Shown here piece by piece: positions 24,231 to 34,174 of a DNA stretch of 64,000 bases (positions are counted from its first letter, which is position 1; the number at the start of each line of letters is the position of its first letter). The translations under genes were made by a program, and so were the position numbers. The DNA is from Mycobacterium angelicum (GTDB taxonomy: Bacteria; Actinomycetota; Actinomycetes; Mycobacteriales; Mycobacteriaceae), in NCBI RefSeq assembly GCF_002086155.1, contig NZ_MVHE01000024.1:1-64000 (forward strand), in the 5' to 3' direction. Below the pieces are notes generated by a model. That model was not told the origin of the DNA. It saw nothing but the letters and a program-made list of their open reading frames with translations, and did no database searches.

Positions 24231-25403
24231 CTATCCCGCGAACGGCGGGCGGGCCATCACGGTGGGCCGAAACCCGTAGCGAGGCCCGCTACCTGCCGTG
24301 CCCGCACCCGCACCGGCCAACGGCATGCCACCCAACAAATTTCCCGCCGCCGCGGTCTCGGGGGCCTCGACGATCTGGTCGATTTGTCGTAGCGCCCCGG
24401 GCACAGCGGCGGGGGCCGCCGCCGACGGAGCCCATGTCGGAGGTACCGACAGCTTGCCGATGGAGTTCGCGCTCGCCAGACTCGCCGCTACCGGTCCACC
24501 GCCGCCCAGAGCGCCCGCCGCGCTAGCGGCTGCCGGCGCGGCCGCGGCAGCGGCCCCGGCCGCCGCTTCGGCGGCCTGCGGTCCGATCATCCCCAATGCC
24601 CGCGCCGAGCCAATCAGGCTGTTGCCGATACCGATGCCGAAGTACGGCAGGCCGGTGGTGTTGTAGATCAGCTGCGACACCGGCACGTACCAGGTCAGGA
24701 ACGCCTGCAGCCAACTCGGGATCGAGGAGGCCCCCGCCGCGTTGAAGATCGACGAGATCGGTGTGGAAAGCCCTTGCAATGCGCTGGGCAGCGCCGAGAG
24801 CAATTGCGCCAGCGCGGTACCGGCAGCGGTGCCCGCGGCCTGCGTGACCGCGGCGGCCTGCCCTGCTGCACCCGCCGGGTTGGTGGTCTGTGGCGGCGGG
24901 GCGAACGGCGTGACCGCCGCGGCGCTGGCCGACGACCCGGCATAGGCGTACATCGTCATGGCGGCCTGGGCCCACATTTCGCCGTACTGGGTTTGATTGG
25001 CCGCAATCGCGGGGGCGTTGAGACCCAGCAGATTGGTCGAAACCAGCGATGACAGCTGGGCCCGGTTCGCCGCGATAACCGGCGGGGGCACCATCGACGA
25101 GAATGCGGTCTCGAAGGCCGCCGCGGCTGCGGTTGCCTGTTTGGCCGCCTGCTGAGCCTGGCCCGCCGTCGCGCTCAGCCAAGCCACATAGGGAATCACC
25201 GCGGTGGCCATGGCCGCCGCGGCGGGCCCGAGCCACTCCTCGCCGCTGAGCGTCTTGATCACCGCGTCATACCCGGCGGCGGTCGCACCCAACTCGGCGG
25301 CCAGTCCGTTCCACGCCGACGCTGCGGCCATCATCGGCGCCGAGCCCGGACCGGCATACATTCGCGCGGCGTTGACCTCCGGCGGAAGCGCTCCGAAATC
25401 CAT
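24231..25403 (-). CDS. PPE family protein (SVP subgroup)
   Basis: 390 residues. The N-terminal PPE domain (about 1-180) begins [11 protein letters not shown] and contains the EWLGPAA turn of the WxG helical pair. The C-terminal half is alanine/glycine-rich with the SVP signature GKLSVPPTW near residue 320 and ends [17 protein letters not shown] proteins of this kind are exported by ESX-5 in slow growers. It follows the second PPE gene by 20 nt and lies directly upstream of embA. Confidence 0.93.
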   Translation of the reverse strand: MDFGALPPEVNAARMYAGPGSAPMMAAASAWNGLAAELGATAAGYDAVIKTLSGEEWLGPAAAAMATAVIPYVAWLSATAGQAQQAAKQATAAAAAFETAFSSMVPPPVIAANRAQLSSLVSTNLLGLNAPAIAANQTQYGEMWAQAAMTMYAYAGSSASAAAVTPFAPPPQTTNPAGAAGQAAAVTQAAGTAAGTALAQLLSALPSALQGLSTPISSIFNAAGASSIPSWLQAFLTWYVPVSQLIYNTTGLPYFGIGIGNSLIGSARALGMIGPQAAEAAAGAAAAAAPAAASAAGALGGGGPVAASLASANSIGKLSVPPTWAPSAAAPAAVPGALRQIDQIVEAPETAAAGNLLGGMPLAGAGAGTAGSGPRYGFRPTVMARPPFAG

Positions 25404-25423
25404 TCGCTAACAACCCCTTACGA

Positions 25424-26461
25424 CTATCCGGCGACTACCGGGCGGTGCACGACCGTGGGACTGAAACCTTGGCGGCGCTGGCCGAAGCTGCTGGAGCGCC
25501 CGCGGCCGCTCACCGGCAGGCCGCGCAGCAGGCTCGCCGTTCCGCCCGTCGCCGCGGGACGGACGAAGCCGGCCGGCGATGCCGCGGCGGCCGCCGGGGG
25601 CGCCGACGGACTCGCGGGCGCCGGCAGCCACGTCGACGGCACCGACAGCCGACCTACGTTGGCGGCCTCGCCCAGCGTCGCCGACACTTCGATTGCGGCG
25701 CCATGCGCCAGCACCGGCGCGAGAGACCCCGCCCCGGCCCGCGCTGCACCGTCCGCCGTCGCCAGCGTTGCGCCACTCGGCGCCATGATCAGCATCTGCG
25801 CTATCTGCTCGATGTTCAGCGTGTAACCGGCCCCGTCGTAGATGAATCCTTCGGCGGTGGCCAACGAGGCGAGCAGCACGGCCCATTCGGTAGGCGTCAG
25901 GCCGGTGGCGGCCGTGGTTGCCGCCGCACCGACCACGCCGACGATGCTCGGTGGCGGCGTGAACGGTGTCAGCGCGGCGGCCATCGCCGCCGACTCCGCG
26001 TAGCCGAACATGGCGGCGGCGTCCTGGGCCCACATCTCGGCGTAGTGGAATTCGGCGGCGGCAATCGCGCCCGCGTTCTGGCCGAACAGGTTGGTCGCGA
26101 TGAGCATCATCAGCAAAACGCGGTTCGCGGCGACCGCCGGCGGCGGCAACGTCATCGCGAAGGCCGTTTCGTAGGCCACCGCGGCGGCTCTTGCCTGGGT
26201 GCTTGCCGTCTCGGCCTGTGCGGCGGTGGCGCTCAACCAGGCCACATACGGGCCGACGGCGGCGACCATGACGGCGGACGCCGGTCCGATCCACGCCGAG
26301 CCGGTGAGCTCCGAGATCACCGAGCCGTAGCCGGCGGCCGCCAGCGCCAAGTCGGAGGCCAGCTCGTCCCAGGCGGACGCGGCGGCCAGCAGCGGTGCGG
26401 AGCCGGGGCCGGCGTACATGCGACCGGAGTTGATCTCAGGGGGCAAGGCCCCGAAATCCAT
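25424..26461 (-). CDS. PPE family protein (SVP subgroup)
   Basis: 345 residues from the ATG that gives the canonical [11 protein letters not shown] start; an ATG two codons earlier (26467) is possible. It has the PPE domain, SAWIGPAS turn, SVP motif GRLSVPSTW and a C-terminus ending [13 protein letters not shown] that resembles its neighbour. The pair looks like a tandem duplication forming one operon. No PE partner gene is adjacent. Confidence 0.92.
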   Translation of the reverse strand: MDFGALPPEINSGRMYAGPGSAPLLAAASAWDELASDLALAAAGYGSVISELTGSAWIGPASAVMVAAVGPYVAWLSATAAQAETASTQARAAAVAYETAFAMTLPPPAVAANRVLLMMLIATNLFGQNAGAIAAAEFHYAEMWAQDAAAMFGYAESAAMAAALTPFTPPPSIVGVVGAAATTAATGLTPTEWAVLLASLATAEGFIYDGAGYTLNIEQIAQMLIMAPSGATLATADGAARAGAGSLAPVLAHGAAIEVSATLGEAANVGRLSVPSTWLPAPASPSAPPAAAAASPAGFVRPAATGGTASLLRGLPVSGRGRSSSFGQRRQGFSPTVVHRPVVAG

Positions 26462-26928
26462 CAGCATCGATTGTTGGTCCGCCTCAGGTAGTTGTTAGCC
26501 GCGCCGACGTTCAGACAAAGTTGCTGGCTGTGAGGCTAAAGTGCACACGGCCCTTGCGCTGAGCGGGAGGCAAACGGCGATCAGGCCGATGCCCGGCCGC
26601 GCCTAGGACGCCGCGATGACGGCGCGACGGCGCCTTGTGGTTGCTCGGTATGCGCACCCATATGGGATTTCACCTGCGCAGATGATTCAGCCAGCCGCCG
26701 CACGCGAGCAGCCGTCGCGGTGCCGTCGGTAACCGGATGTCGCCCGCGTGACGCAACCGAAACTTGCGCTCCACACAAAAAATCAGGCCGAGAAAAAGAT
26801 GTCTATCGCAATAGTTCCACATGCATATACTCCGCTTGCGGATCGTTTGCTCGGGTGCTGTCGTCCGCCGACACGACCAGTTCGCGGACTGGCCGCGCCG
26901 GAGGTGGGGCCGGGCTACTCTGCCAGTA
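26462..26928. other. Intergenic region between PPE pair and oxidoreductase
   Basis: About 460 bp with no convincing gene. It must hold the promoter of the leftward PPE pair and of the rightward oxidoreductase. The stretch 26765-26840 is A/T-rich compared with its surroundings, contains a TATACT hexamer near 26826, and is a plausible promoter zone. A short reading frame on the - strand at 26581-26778 has no recognisable features. Confidence 0.4.
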
Positions 26929-27612
26929 ATGACGAGGACCGCGGTTTTGGCCGGTGCAAGCGGGGCCGTGGGCGGCGAGGTGCTTCGGGCGCTGCTCAAA
27001 GACTCTGATTGGGGACGGGTTCATTCGTTGGTGCGCCGCCCGGGCGGGACCGAGGACCCGAAGTTGAGCGAGCACGTCGTCGACTTCGACGAGCTCGACG
27101 CGCAGCGCGAGTTGTTCGCCGACGCTGACGTCTTCTGCTGTCTGGGCACTACGGCATCGCAGGCGGGTTCCAAGGAGGCGTTCCGCAAGGTCGACTACGG
27201 CTACGTCGTCAAGCTTGCGCAGCTGGCCGCCGACGCCAACGCACGGCAGTTCCTGCTGGTGTCCGGCATCGGCACCAGCCCGAAATCGCCCTTCTACTAC
27301 AGCCAGGTGAAAGCCGAGGCGGAGCGGGCGGTTTCGGCAATGCCACTGCCCGCGGTCCAGATCTTCCGGCCCTCGCTGCTGCTGGCGTCACGCCCGGACA
27401 GCAGGCCCGCCGAAGACGCGTTCAAAAAGCTGACGCCGCTGGCGAATCTGCTGCTGATCGGCCCGCTGGCCCGCTACCGTCCGGTCGCCACCGCAGAGGT
27501 TGCGCGCCACATGGTCGAGGTGGCCAAGGCGCAGAAACCCGGTGTGCACGTTCACTATTCGAAATCACATGTGGGCGGGCCGAATCGGTCATCGCCGAAC
27601 TCGAGGCGCTGA
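26929..27612 (+). CDS. NAD(P)-binding oxidoreductase, TIP30/HTATIP2-like; 3' end altered
   Basis: 227 residues of an atypical short-chain dehydrogenase. A Rossmann motif (AGASGAVGGEVL) lies at the N-terminus, and FLLVSGIGTSPKSPFYYSQVKAEAE carries the YxxxK-type pair. The final residues after HVHYS look non-native: from about 27560 the DNA reads in another frame as part of an EmbR BTAD domain. The original gene end was probably lost in the same deletion that damaged embR. The start has only a distant ribosome site. The substrate is unknown. Confidence 0.75.
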   Translation: MTRTAVLAGASGAVGGEVLRALLKDSDWGRVHSLVRRPGGTEDPKLSEHVVDFDELDAQRELFADADVFCCLGTTASQAGSKEAFRKVDYGYVVKLAQLAADANARQFLLVSGIGTSPKSPFYYSQVKAEAERAVSAMPLPAVQIFRPSLLLASRPDSRPAEDAFKKLTPLANLLLIGPLARYRPVATAEVARHMVEVAKAQKPGVHVHYSKSHVGGPNRSSPNSRR

Positions 27613-27974
27613 CCGCCGAACACCCGCTTCGGGAACCGCTTCGGCATCGACCCCGGTCCGACGCTCACCGCGTTGCATGAGCGCATCCTGCGCCAAGAGC
27701 CCGTCGGTGCCCAGCGCGCCGCCATCCGTTACTAGGGGCCACCATCCGGATCGGCCCTTCCACCGATAACGACGTCGTCATCGAGGACACCGACGTCAGA
27801 CGTCATCACGCCGTAAGCCTCGATGCGGGAACGGGTTTCATGAACACCGATCTACGGTCGACCAACGGCGTCGAGGTAGGCGGCCAGGCCGTCCAGGGTA
27901 GCGCCTGGCTTGCCGACGGCGACCAGATCTGTGTCTGCGGGCACGCGTTCACCTTCGAGGTTCGCCGCGGCTGA
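27564..27974 (+). pseudogene. embR: Remnant of embR (BTAD and FHA parts)
   Basis: Three pieces of an EmbR-like regulator survive. From 27579 one frame reads AESVIAELEALTAEHPLREPL, the BTAD helices. From 27637 a second frame reads FGIDPGPTLTALHERILRQEP, the end of the BTAD domain, and stops at TAG 27733. From 27738 a third segment reads an FHA domain: IRIGPSTDNDVVIEDTDV, RRHHAV, LRSTNGVEVGG, ending at TGA 27972. The N-terminal DNA-binding domain is missing, and about 35-40 residues are lost at each internal junction. Intact EmbR is a PknH-phosphorylated activator of emb genes, and in M. avium embR lies next to embAB. Confidence 0.8.
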
Positions 27975-28152
27975 ATCCCGCGCAGAATTCTGCAAGAATC
28001 TCGCGACTGACGGGCAAGGGGCGCGCCCGCACGCTAGCCCGGTGAACTCGAAGTCGCCTTTCGCGCCGGCGACCCGCGCCGCTGCCCACGGCTGCTTTCG
28101 TGGCTTGTCGCTTGGGGATTGGCCGCTATGCGGCCGGATGACGGCTGGTGTG

Positions 28153-31100
28153 CTAACCCCGGCGCAGCGGCGCCGGGTTCCACAACCCACTGCGGGTCAC
28201 CGTACCCAATTCCAGGTGGGCCGGCTGCGCGTCGGGGTAGTAGGGCGTTAAGCGTTGCAACGCGCCCCAGTCCCGGAACCAGTCGCCTTTGAGATAGCTG
28301 GCTACCGTCGTCGCGTGCACCAGCAGCTCGGTCACGCCCAGCGGGCCACCGCCGTTGTTGTCCATCACCGGTGAGTTGGCCTCGGCGCCGAACCGGTCCG
28401 GCAGGATGCGCCATTTCGGGGTTTCGTCGAGGCCGTTTTGATGGCCGAACGGTCGCTGGCATGGGAACGCCAGACCCACCAGCCAGTCCAGGAACACCGG
28501 ATCCTTCGAACCCACCACGTCTTGTAGCGTGCGCAGCTTCGGAATCCGCGGCGGAGTGAGCGCGATCCAGTGCTGGGGTGCCAGGTCGTTGTCGTCGGCG
28601 ACCAGGCGAACCTGGGTCGCGGAGCTGGGGATGGCCGACAGCGGCGCGCGCAGGTTGCGCCAGGCCGGCACGGCGCCGACATCGGCGAATCCCATTGAGC
28701 CACTGTGGTGTCCGGCGGCGGCTTCCTCGTCGGTGGCCCACTGCACCTGGACCTCGCGCGGGTCGAAGCGGCCGGCGGCCGATACCACCAGCAGCGGCGT
28801 CTTGGCGCGCTGATCCTTCGGCGGCAGCCGATACCAGCCCGACCGCAGCATGGCCGGTACCTGGATGCCGGCTCGCCAGCTGCCCAGCACCGGGGTGCGG
28901 GCCGGGTCGAGGTTGAACGGCAACCGCGCCCGCGAGCCGTTGATCCCGGCCGCGACGGTGGTGCCGCCCTCGGTGCCGGCTTCGGTGCCCGTGATCATGC
29001 CGTCGTCGTTGACGAAACTGCGGTCGCCCGGGCGCTCCATCACCGGGTCGGCGGAGACGTCGGCGGGAATACCGTTGGGCGTGAACGCTTCTGAAAGTCC
29101 GGCGCCAAGGGCGTCTGCCACTGGAGCACCCACCGGCGTCAGCATCCCGTCGTCGGGGTTGAGCTCGACCAAGACGTCCTCGGCCAGCCCGCAGGTCTTG
29201 CCGGTGAGCGCTTGCAGGTTCGACCGGCCCACCGTCCACGCCGGATACTGCGTGGTCATCGCCAGGGTCAGCGACACCACTTCGAACGTCACCAGCAGCC
29301 ACGTCGCAATTGCCAATGGGGACTGGACGATTCCGGCCAGCCGGGTTCCGAATCGGGTTCGCGGCGGTCCGTCGGCGGTAGCGATGAAGTGGAACCACGC
29401 CGCCAGCAGCAGCACCAGCACGGTCAGCGCCAACAGTGCGGTGGTGAAGCCGAACCGCCACTGGGGGAACGAATTAGACCATGGCACACCGAAATTGGAC
29501 ACATACCACCAGCCGTTGACGCTGGCGAAGGAGAGCGCCACCAAGAACAGCACCACGGCGGCGAACATGGTTCGGTTGCGTCGCGAACGCATGGCCCTGG
29601 CCGTCACCGCCACCGCGGCCAGGGCACCCAGTGATCCGGCCAGCCCGGCGAACACGCCGAAATGGTGTGTCCACTTGGTGGGGGTGAACATCATCGCCAG
29701 GAACGAGATGATGGTGATCCCGACGATGCGACGGCTTGGTCCGGCGGCGGTGCCCGGAATTCGCCCCTTGCGCAACGACATTGCCACCGTGATGGCCAGC
29801 GCGAGAATCAACGCCAGCACCGCGAAGCGCCGGGCCACCGAACCGTCGGGGCTGGCCATGAACAGTCGCTCGTAGCGGATGTGCTCGTCGAACCAGCTCA
29901 GGCTGGGTCCCAGCGCGCGCTTGAGGGCGGTCGCCTGCATTTCGCCGGCCAGGGTCTGGTCGCGGAAGATCAGGATGACGGTGACCGTGGTGGCGGCCAC
30001 GATGGGGGCCAAAAGCGCCAGCGCGCCGAACTGTTTGGAGCGCCGGTGCACGATGGTGCGCAACGGCCCGATCGCGACCAGCAGCGCCCCGATCGAGGCG
30101 ATACCCGTCGGCCCGGAGAACAGCGTCAGCGCGCCGATGATGCAGGCGGTCGCCACCGGCAGTAGCCGGTTGGTGGCCACCGCCCGCTCCACTGAGCACC
30201 AGGTCAGCAGGATGCCCAGGGCGATGATCGGCTCGGGTCGCAGGCCGTTGTCCAGTGGCAACCACACCGCCAGGAACATGCCGGCAGCCGTCCAGGCCGC
30301 GGCCCTGCTCTGCTTGACGGCGTGGCCCAGCCGCGGGATGACTTCGCGGCTGATCGCCCACCAACAGGTCAGCGCCATCAACAGAGTGGGCAGCCGCATC
30401 CAGATGCTGGCGGTGCTGACATGCGCCCAGAGCGCCAGCAGGTCGTAGTACCAGCCGAACGGCGCCTCGGGCGTACCCAGCCAGCGGTAGTAATTCGCCA
30501 TGTAGCCGGCATGTTCGGATACCCGGGCCATGGTCAGGATGTAGCCGTCGTCAGAGGTGTTGGCCCCGACGAAATGCCACCACACCAGCACCGCGATCAC
30601 CAGAGCGTCCAGCCCGCCGACCGACCACCAGCGCGCGGGCAGGAAGCGCCGGTGCCGGGTGCCGTCGGCGGTATCCAGCAGGTGCAGGGCGATCAGGGCG
30701 CCGGCGGTCATCACCAGCCCCAGGATCATCGCCGCCATCTTCAGCGCGGTGGGGCTGCTGCTGTAGCGGGTGTCGACGGTCGCCGAGAAGCTCAGCCCCG
30801 GCGGTGCCGGTCCGGACAGGTCGGTGAAGATGCCGACGATCTGCGGGCGGAAGTCGTAGCCGCCCTTCTCGCCGCGCAGCGGCTCGCCCGGATGCTCGGT
30901 GTTGGGTCCCTGCCTCAGCCCGACGAACTCGGCGACGACCTTGTCGGCGTGCGCGGTGAACGTCAGGCGCTGGCAGGCCGGGCTGAGCACCTGGCTCAGC
31001 GGCGCGCTGACCACCGGAACGTTGCGCACGATCAGCACCAGGTCGTCGTTGGCGCGCTGCAGTAGCAGACCCCGGTCGATGGCCTTGGGCGCCTGCTTGG

Positions 31101-31425
31101 GCACGGTCGACAGCAGCACCGTCTTGTTGGTGTTCTCCGGTCCGGCCAGTCCGGCCGCGGCCTGACAGGGCACGCTGATGTTCAGGTCGGTGGCGACGTA
31201 GCTGATCAGGGGCGCTTCGACGCTGCTGAAGGTGCCGTTCTGCGGCCAGTTCAGTTGGGCGGTGGTCTGCTTGACCGGCAGCAGGGGGGTGGCCAGCGCC
31301 AGCACCGTGCCCAGCAGACCGGCTACGACGGCGATGTACCGAGCGATCCGGTAGTTTGCTCCCGCGTCGCTCACGGAGGTAGATGGTAATTGCTTGGCGA
31401 CGACCGGCGAGGTTTCGGTAGCCAT
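28153..31425 (-). CDS. embC: Arabinosyltransferase EmbC
   Basis: GT-C arabinofuranosyltransferase that extends the arabinan of lipoarabinomannan. The 1090 residues hold an N-terminal membrane helix, periplasmic domain, the TSDDGYILTMARV catalytic loop, multiple helices, and a C-terminal carbohydrate-binding region with tryptophan motifs ([28 protein letters not shown]). Its ATG overlaps the aftA stop by one base (TGATG), so it is coupled to the dprE1-dprE2-aftA group and separated from embA by about 4 kb. Confidence 0.97.
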   Translation of the reverse strand: MATETSPVVAKQLPSTSVSDAGANYRIARYIAVVAGLLGTVLALATPLLPVKQTTAQLNWPQNGTFSSVEAPLISYVATDLNISVPCQAAAGLAGPENTNKTVLLSTVPKQAPKAIDRGLLLQRANDDLVLIVRNVPVVSAPLSQVLSPACQRLTFTAHADKVVAEFVGLRQGPNTEHPGEPLRGEKGGYDFRPQIVGIFTDLSGPAPPGLSFSATVDTRYSSSPTALKMAAMILGLVMTAGALIALHLLDTADGTRHRRFLPARWWSVGGLDALVIAVLVWWHFVGANTSDDGYILTMARVSEHAGYMANYYRWLGTPEAPFGWYYDLLALWAHVSTASIWMRLPTLLMALTCWWAISREVIPRLGHAVKQSRAAAWTAAGMFLAVWLPLDNGLRPEPIIALGILLTWCSVERAVATNRLLPVATACIIGALTLFSGPTGIASIGALLVAIGPLRTIVHRRSKQFGALALLAPIVAATTVTVILIFRDQTLAGEMQATALKRALGPSLSWFDEHIRYERLFMASPDGSVARRFAVLALILALAITVAMSLRKGRIPGTAAGPSRRIVGITIISFLAMMFTPTKWTHHFGVFAGLAGSLGALAAVAVTARAMRSRRNRTMFAAVVLFLVALSFASVNGWWYVSNFGVPWSNSFPQWRFGFTTALLALTVLVLLLAAWFHFIATADGPPRTRFGTRLAGIVQSPLAIATWLLVTFEVVSLTLAMTTQYPAWTVGRSNLQALTGKTCGLAEDVLVELNPDDGMLTPVGAPVADALGAGLSEAFTPNGIPADVSADPVMERPGDRSFVNDDGMITGTEAGTEGGTTVAAGINGSRARLPFNLDPARTPVLGSWRAGIQVPAMLRSGWYRLPPKDQRAKTPLLVVSAAGRFDPREVQVQWATDEEAAAGHHSGSMGFADVGAVPAWRNLRAPLSAIPSSATQVRLVADDNDLAPQHWIALTPPRIPKLRTLQDVVGSKDPVFLDWLVGLAFPCQRPFGHQNGLDETPKWRILPDRFGAEANSPVMDNNGGGPLGVTELLVHATTVASYLKGDWFRDWGALQRLTPYYPDAQPAHLELGTVTRSGLWNPAPLRRG

Positions 31426-33398
31426 CAGGCGCCCGCCACCGGCTTGCGGACGGCCAGTACGAACGGGCCGATGGTTTCCACGGCGAACCGCGGATCGGCG
31501 AACAGCGCGGACTTGAGGTCGACGGTGTAGCGGCGAACGTTGGGCTGGTTGGGGTAGACGTCCTCGGCCAGCCGCAACGTATAGGTATTGCCCGCACCGC
31601 GGCGCATCAGGAAGACCGTCGGCGCCGGCCAGGGCAGCTGGTCCAGGGCGTGGATCAGCTCATCGGCCGTCTTGAGCTTGGACCAGCTCTCGATCCGTGC
31701 GGCGCGCTTGTCGAACTGGGCCAGCGGGTTCGCGTAGTGCGACGTCAAGCCCTGGAAACCCCAGTAGGGGTAGTAGGACAGGAAGCTGTAGTCGGCGGTC
31801 AGGACGACGGTTTGGTCGCGCGGCTTGCCGGTGGCGCGCTGGATGGCTTGGTCGATGGCCGGGTAGTACTTCTCGCTGCTGGGTGGCCGACGGTCGCCGC
31901 GCTGGCCGTTGCCGTCGGTGTCGGTGTAGGCGATGGTCAGGTCGGGCCGCAGCACGTCGGGGATGTCCTGGCTGAACGCGATGGCGCCGGTGAGGCCGAT
32001 CGCGGCGGCTATCGGAAGGGCGGCGCGGGTGCGCTTGGACAGCGCCTGTGCGGCCTCGACGAAGCCGAACACCCCGGCGGCCACCAGCAGCACGCTCAGT
32101 GTCGGCTGCAGGCGGAAGGACAACAGTGTGGTGCGCGCGAGCGTGGTCAACATCGACAGCAGTGACCACAGGTAGATCGCCAGCACGGCGACGGCCAGGC
32201 CGCCGGCTCTGGCTGAGGTGCGCGCTTTCAGCACGAGCCACAGCGTGCCGAGCAGGCAGATCGCGCCGAGCAGCGAAAACTGCAGCATGGGGAAGGTCAG
32301 TTCGGCGCCGTCGGCGGGCAGGTAGTGCTGGGCGCTGCCGCTGTCGCTGACCGGGTTGGTGGCGGCCTTGAGCAGGTAGGGCAGCCAGGTGGTGGCTCCG
32401 ATGGCCGCCGAGATGACGGCGATGACGGCCAGCCTGCGCAACGGGTCGAGCGCTGAGCGTTTGTCGTGGCGCCACCGCGATGCGGCCAGGAAAAGCGCCA
32501 TCAGTGTGATGGTGAAGGCGCTGTAGGCCAGTAGCAGTGTGTACCAAGTGGCCGCGAAGCCCAGGAAAATGCCGGCGCCGACGACTGCGGCCCAGCCACG
32601 CCCCTTCGAGGCCAGGCCGAGCGTGAACCCAGCTTCACGCTCGGCCTCGAGCGTGCGGCCAGCTTCACGTTCGGCGGCGACGGCGCCGGCGGCGACGGCG
32701 ACGGCGCGGGCGCCGGCGCGCAGGCCCGACCACGTCAGCACCAGCACCGGCGGCAGCAGCACCGTGATCATCGCGGCATAGGGCTCCGGCGAGCTGTAGG
32801 CCAGCGTCACCGCACTGGTAGCGATGGTGACCAGCAGCGCGTACTCGAAGCGGATCATCCGCCACCACAGCACCAGCGCGACGGCCACCGCGATGGTGAT
32901 CGAGGTGATCGCCCAGGGCTTGAACATCTCCCAGGCCGGCATCCCGGTCAGGGCCGCGGCGCGCCCGCCGATCCAGAACCACCCCGGCGGGTAGAACGGC
33001 GGCAACCCGACATAGGTCATGTCGCGCAGCGCCGCGCTGTCGGTGAGCCGGGTCAGGTATTCGGTGCGGAACTGCTGGTCGACGGAGATCCCGAACAGAT
33101 AGAGCTTGGTGGCACCCAGCGGCATGCCCAGCGTCACCACCGTGAACGCGGATACGAACACCAGCCCGGCCAGCCGGGCCAGCACACGGAATCGCCCGCG
33201 CCGCCAGACCCACCCGGCGGCCACCAGCCCGGCCAGGCAACCGACCTGACCGACGGTGGTCAACGCGTGCAGCTGGTTCGACGACGGGAAGGCCGGCCAC
33301 TGCACTTGGGCGATGGCGATCAGGGCCACCACCGCGACCACGACGGCCACCAACACCGCCAGTGCCATCTGGCCGAGCGTGGCCAGTGCATTGCGCAT
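31425..33398 (-). CDS. aftA: Arabinofuranosyltransferase AftA
   Basis: Adds the first arabinofuranose residues to galactan using decaprenyl-phospho-arabinose. The start at 33398 lies two bases after the dprE2 stop and gives 657 residues; an upstream in-frame start at 33482 would overlap dprE2 by 82 nt. It has about eleven membrane helices followed by a soluble C-terminal domain. Between VLTWSGL and GWAAVVGAG there is an extra stretch of about 35 residues containing the repeat [20 protein letters not shown], which I do not recall in M. tuberculosis AftA; at DNA level it is a palindromic element (32615-32674). Confidence 0.94.
   Translation of the reverse strand: MRNALATLGQMALAVLVAVVVAVVALIAIAQVQWPAFPSSNQLHALTTVGQVGCLAGLVAAGWVWRRGRFRVLARLAGLVFVSAFTVVTLGMPLGATKLYLFGISVDQQFRTEYLTRLTDSAALRDMTYVGLPPFYPPGWFWIGGRAAALTGMPAWEMFKPWAITSITIAVAVALVLWWRMIRFEYALLVTIATSAVTLAYSSPEPYAAMITVLLPPVLVLTWSGLRAGARAVAVAAGAVAAEREAGRTLEAEREAGFTLGLASKGRGWAAVVGAGIFLGFAATWYTLLLAYSAFTITLMALFLAASRWRHDKRSALDPLRRLAVIAVISAAIGATTWLPYLLKAATNPVSDSGSAQHYLPADGAELTFPMLQFSLLGAICLLGTLWLVLKARTSARAGGLAVAVLAIYLWSLLSMLTTLARTTLLSFRLQPTLSVLLVAAGVFGFVEAAQALSKRTRAALPIAAAIGLTGAIAFSQDIPDVLRPDLTIAYTDTDGNGQRGDRRPPSSEKYYPAIDQAIQRATGKPRDQTVVLTADYSFLSYYPYWGFQGLTSHYANPLAQFDKRAARIESWSKLKTADELIHALDQLPWPAPTVFLMRRGAGNTYTLRLAEDVYPNQPNVRRYTVDLKSALFADPRFAVETIGPFVLAVRKPVAGA
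32615..32674. repeat. Palindromic element inserted in frame in aftA
   Basis: GGCCGAGCGTGAA (32615-32627) and TTCACGCTCGGCC (32634-32646) are perfect 13-bp inverted arms with a 6-nt loop. A second, degenerate copy follows directly, giving a 30-bp tandem period that encodes the 10-residue repeat AEREAG(R/F)TL(E/G). The element is a multiple of three and keeps the frame open. Confidence 0.8.
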
Positions 33399-33400
33399 GC

Positions 33401-34174
33401 TCAGATTGGCAGCTTGCGGAAGACGGTCCGCGGGATGTGCCGCAACACCATCATCACGTAGCGGAACGCTGCTGGCGCCCAAACCAATTCCTTACCTTTT
33501 GCGGCCGCGGTCACCGCGAGGTTGGCGACGTATTCCTTGTCGACGGTCAGCGGGGCTTCCTTGATGTGCGCGCTCATCCGGGTTCGCACCTGGCCCGGCC
33601 GGATCACCAGCACCCGAACGCCGTACTCGCGCAACGCCTCTGAGAGCCCGAGGTAGAAACCGTCCAGGCCGGCCTTGGTGGAGCCGTAGACGAAGTTCGA
33701 CCGGCGCACCCGTTCGCCGGCTACCGTGCTCATCGCGATGATCTGGCCGAAGCCCTGCGCGCGCATCTTCTCGCCGAGCAGCACGCCCACCGAAACCGCT
33801 GCGGTGTAATTGATTTCGGCGATCTGCACCGCCTTGTGCTGGTTCTGCCACAACTCCTCGGCATCGCCGAGCAACCCGAACGCCACAATCGCGACGTCCA
33901 CGTCTTTGTTGGAGCCGCCGTGGAAGCATTCGTCGATGACCTTCGGATGAGTGTCGGTCTGCAGCGCGTCGAAGTCGACCAGCTCCACCGAGCGCGCGCC
34001 GGCCGCCTTCATCGCGGCGACCGCGTCGTCGCGGCCCGGGTCTTCGGGCATGCAGGCCAGCACTATTCGGGCCGGGGCGTCGCGGAGGTAGCGCGCGCAG
34101 ATGGCCAGCCCGATCTCGGAGGTGCCGCCGAGCAGCAGCACCGTCTGGGGATTTCCAACGGCGTCAAGCACCAT
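33401..34174 (-). CDS. dprE2: Decaprenylphosphoryl-2-keto-ribose reductase DprE2
   Basis: NAD(P)H-dependent short-chain dehydrogenase that completes epimerisation of decaprenyl-phospho-ribose to arabinose after DprE1. The 257 residues show the nucleotide-binding GGTSEIG at the N-terminus, the active-site serine in AMSTVAGER and the YGSTK (YxxxK) motif. The ATG abuts the dprE1 stop codon with no gap, and the stop is two bases from the aftA start, which indicates one operon. Confidence 0.96.
   Translation of the reverse strand: MVLDAVGNPQTVLLLGGTSEIGLAICARYLRDAPARIVLACMPEDPGRDDAVAAMKAAGARSVELVDFDALQTDTHPKVIDECFHGGSNKDVDVAIVAFGLLGDAEELWQNQHKAVQIAEINYTAAVSVGVLLGEKMRAQGFGQIIAMSTVAGERVRRSNFVYGSTKAGLDGFYLGLSEALREYGVRVLVIRPGQVRTRMSAHIKEAPLTVDKEYVANLAVTAAAKGKELVWAPAAFRYVMMVLRHIPRTVFRKLPI

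Noticed and set aside
26581-26778. Possible small gene on the - strand in the PPE-oxidoreductase gap
   Set aside because: 65 codons without ribosome site, domain or signal. I treat the interval as intergenic.
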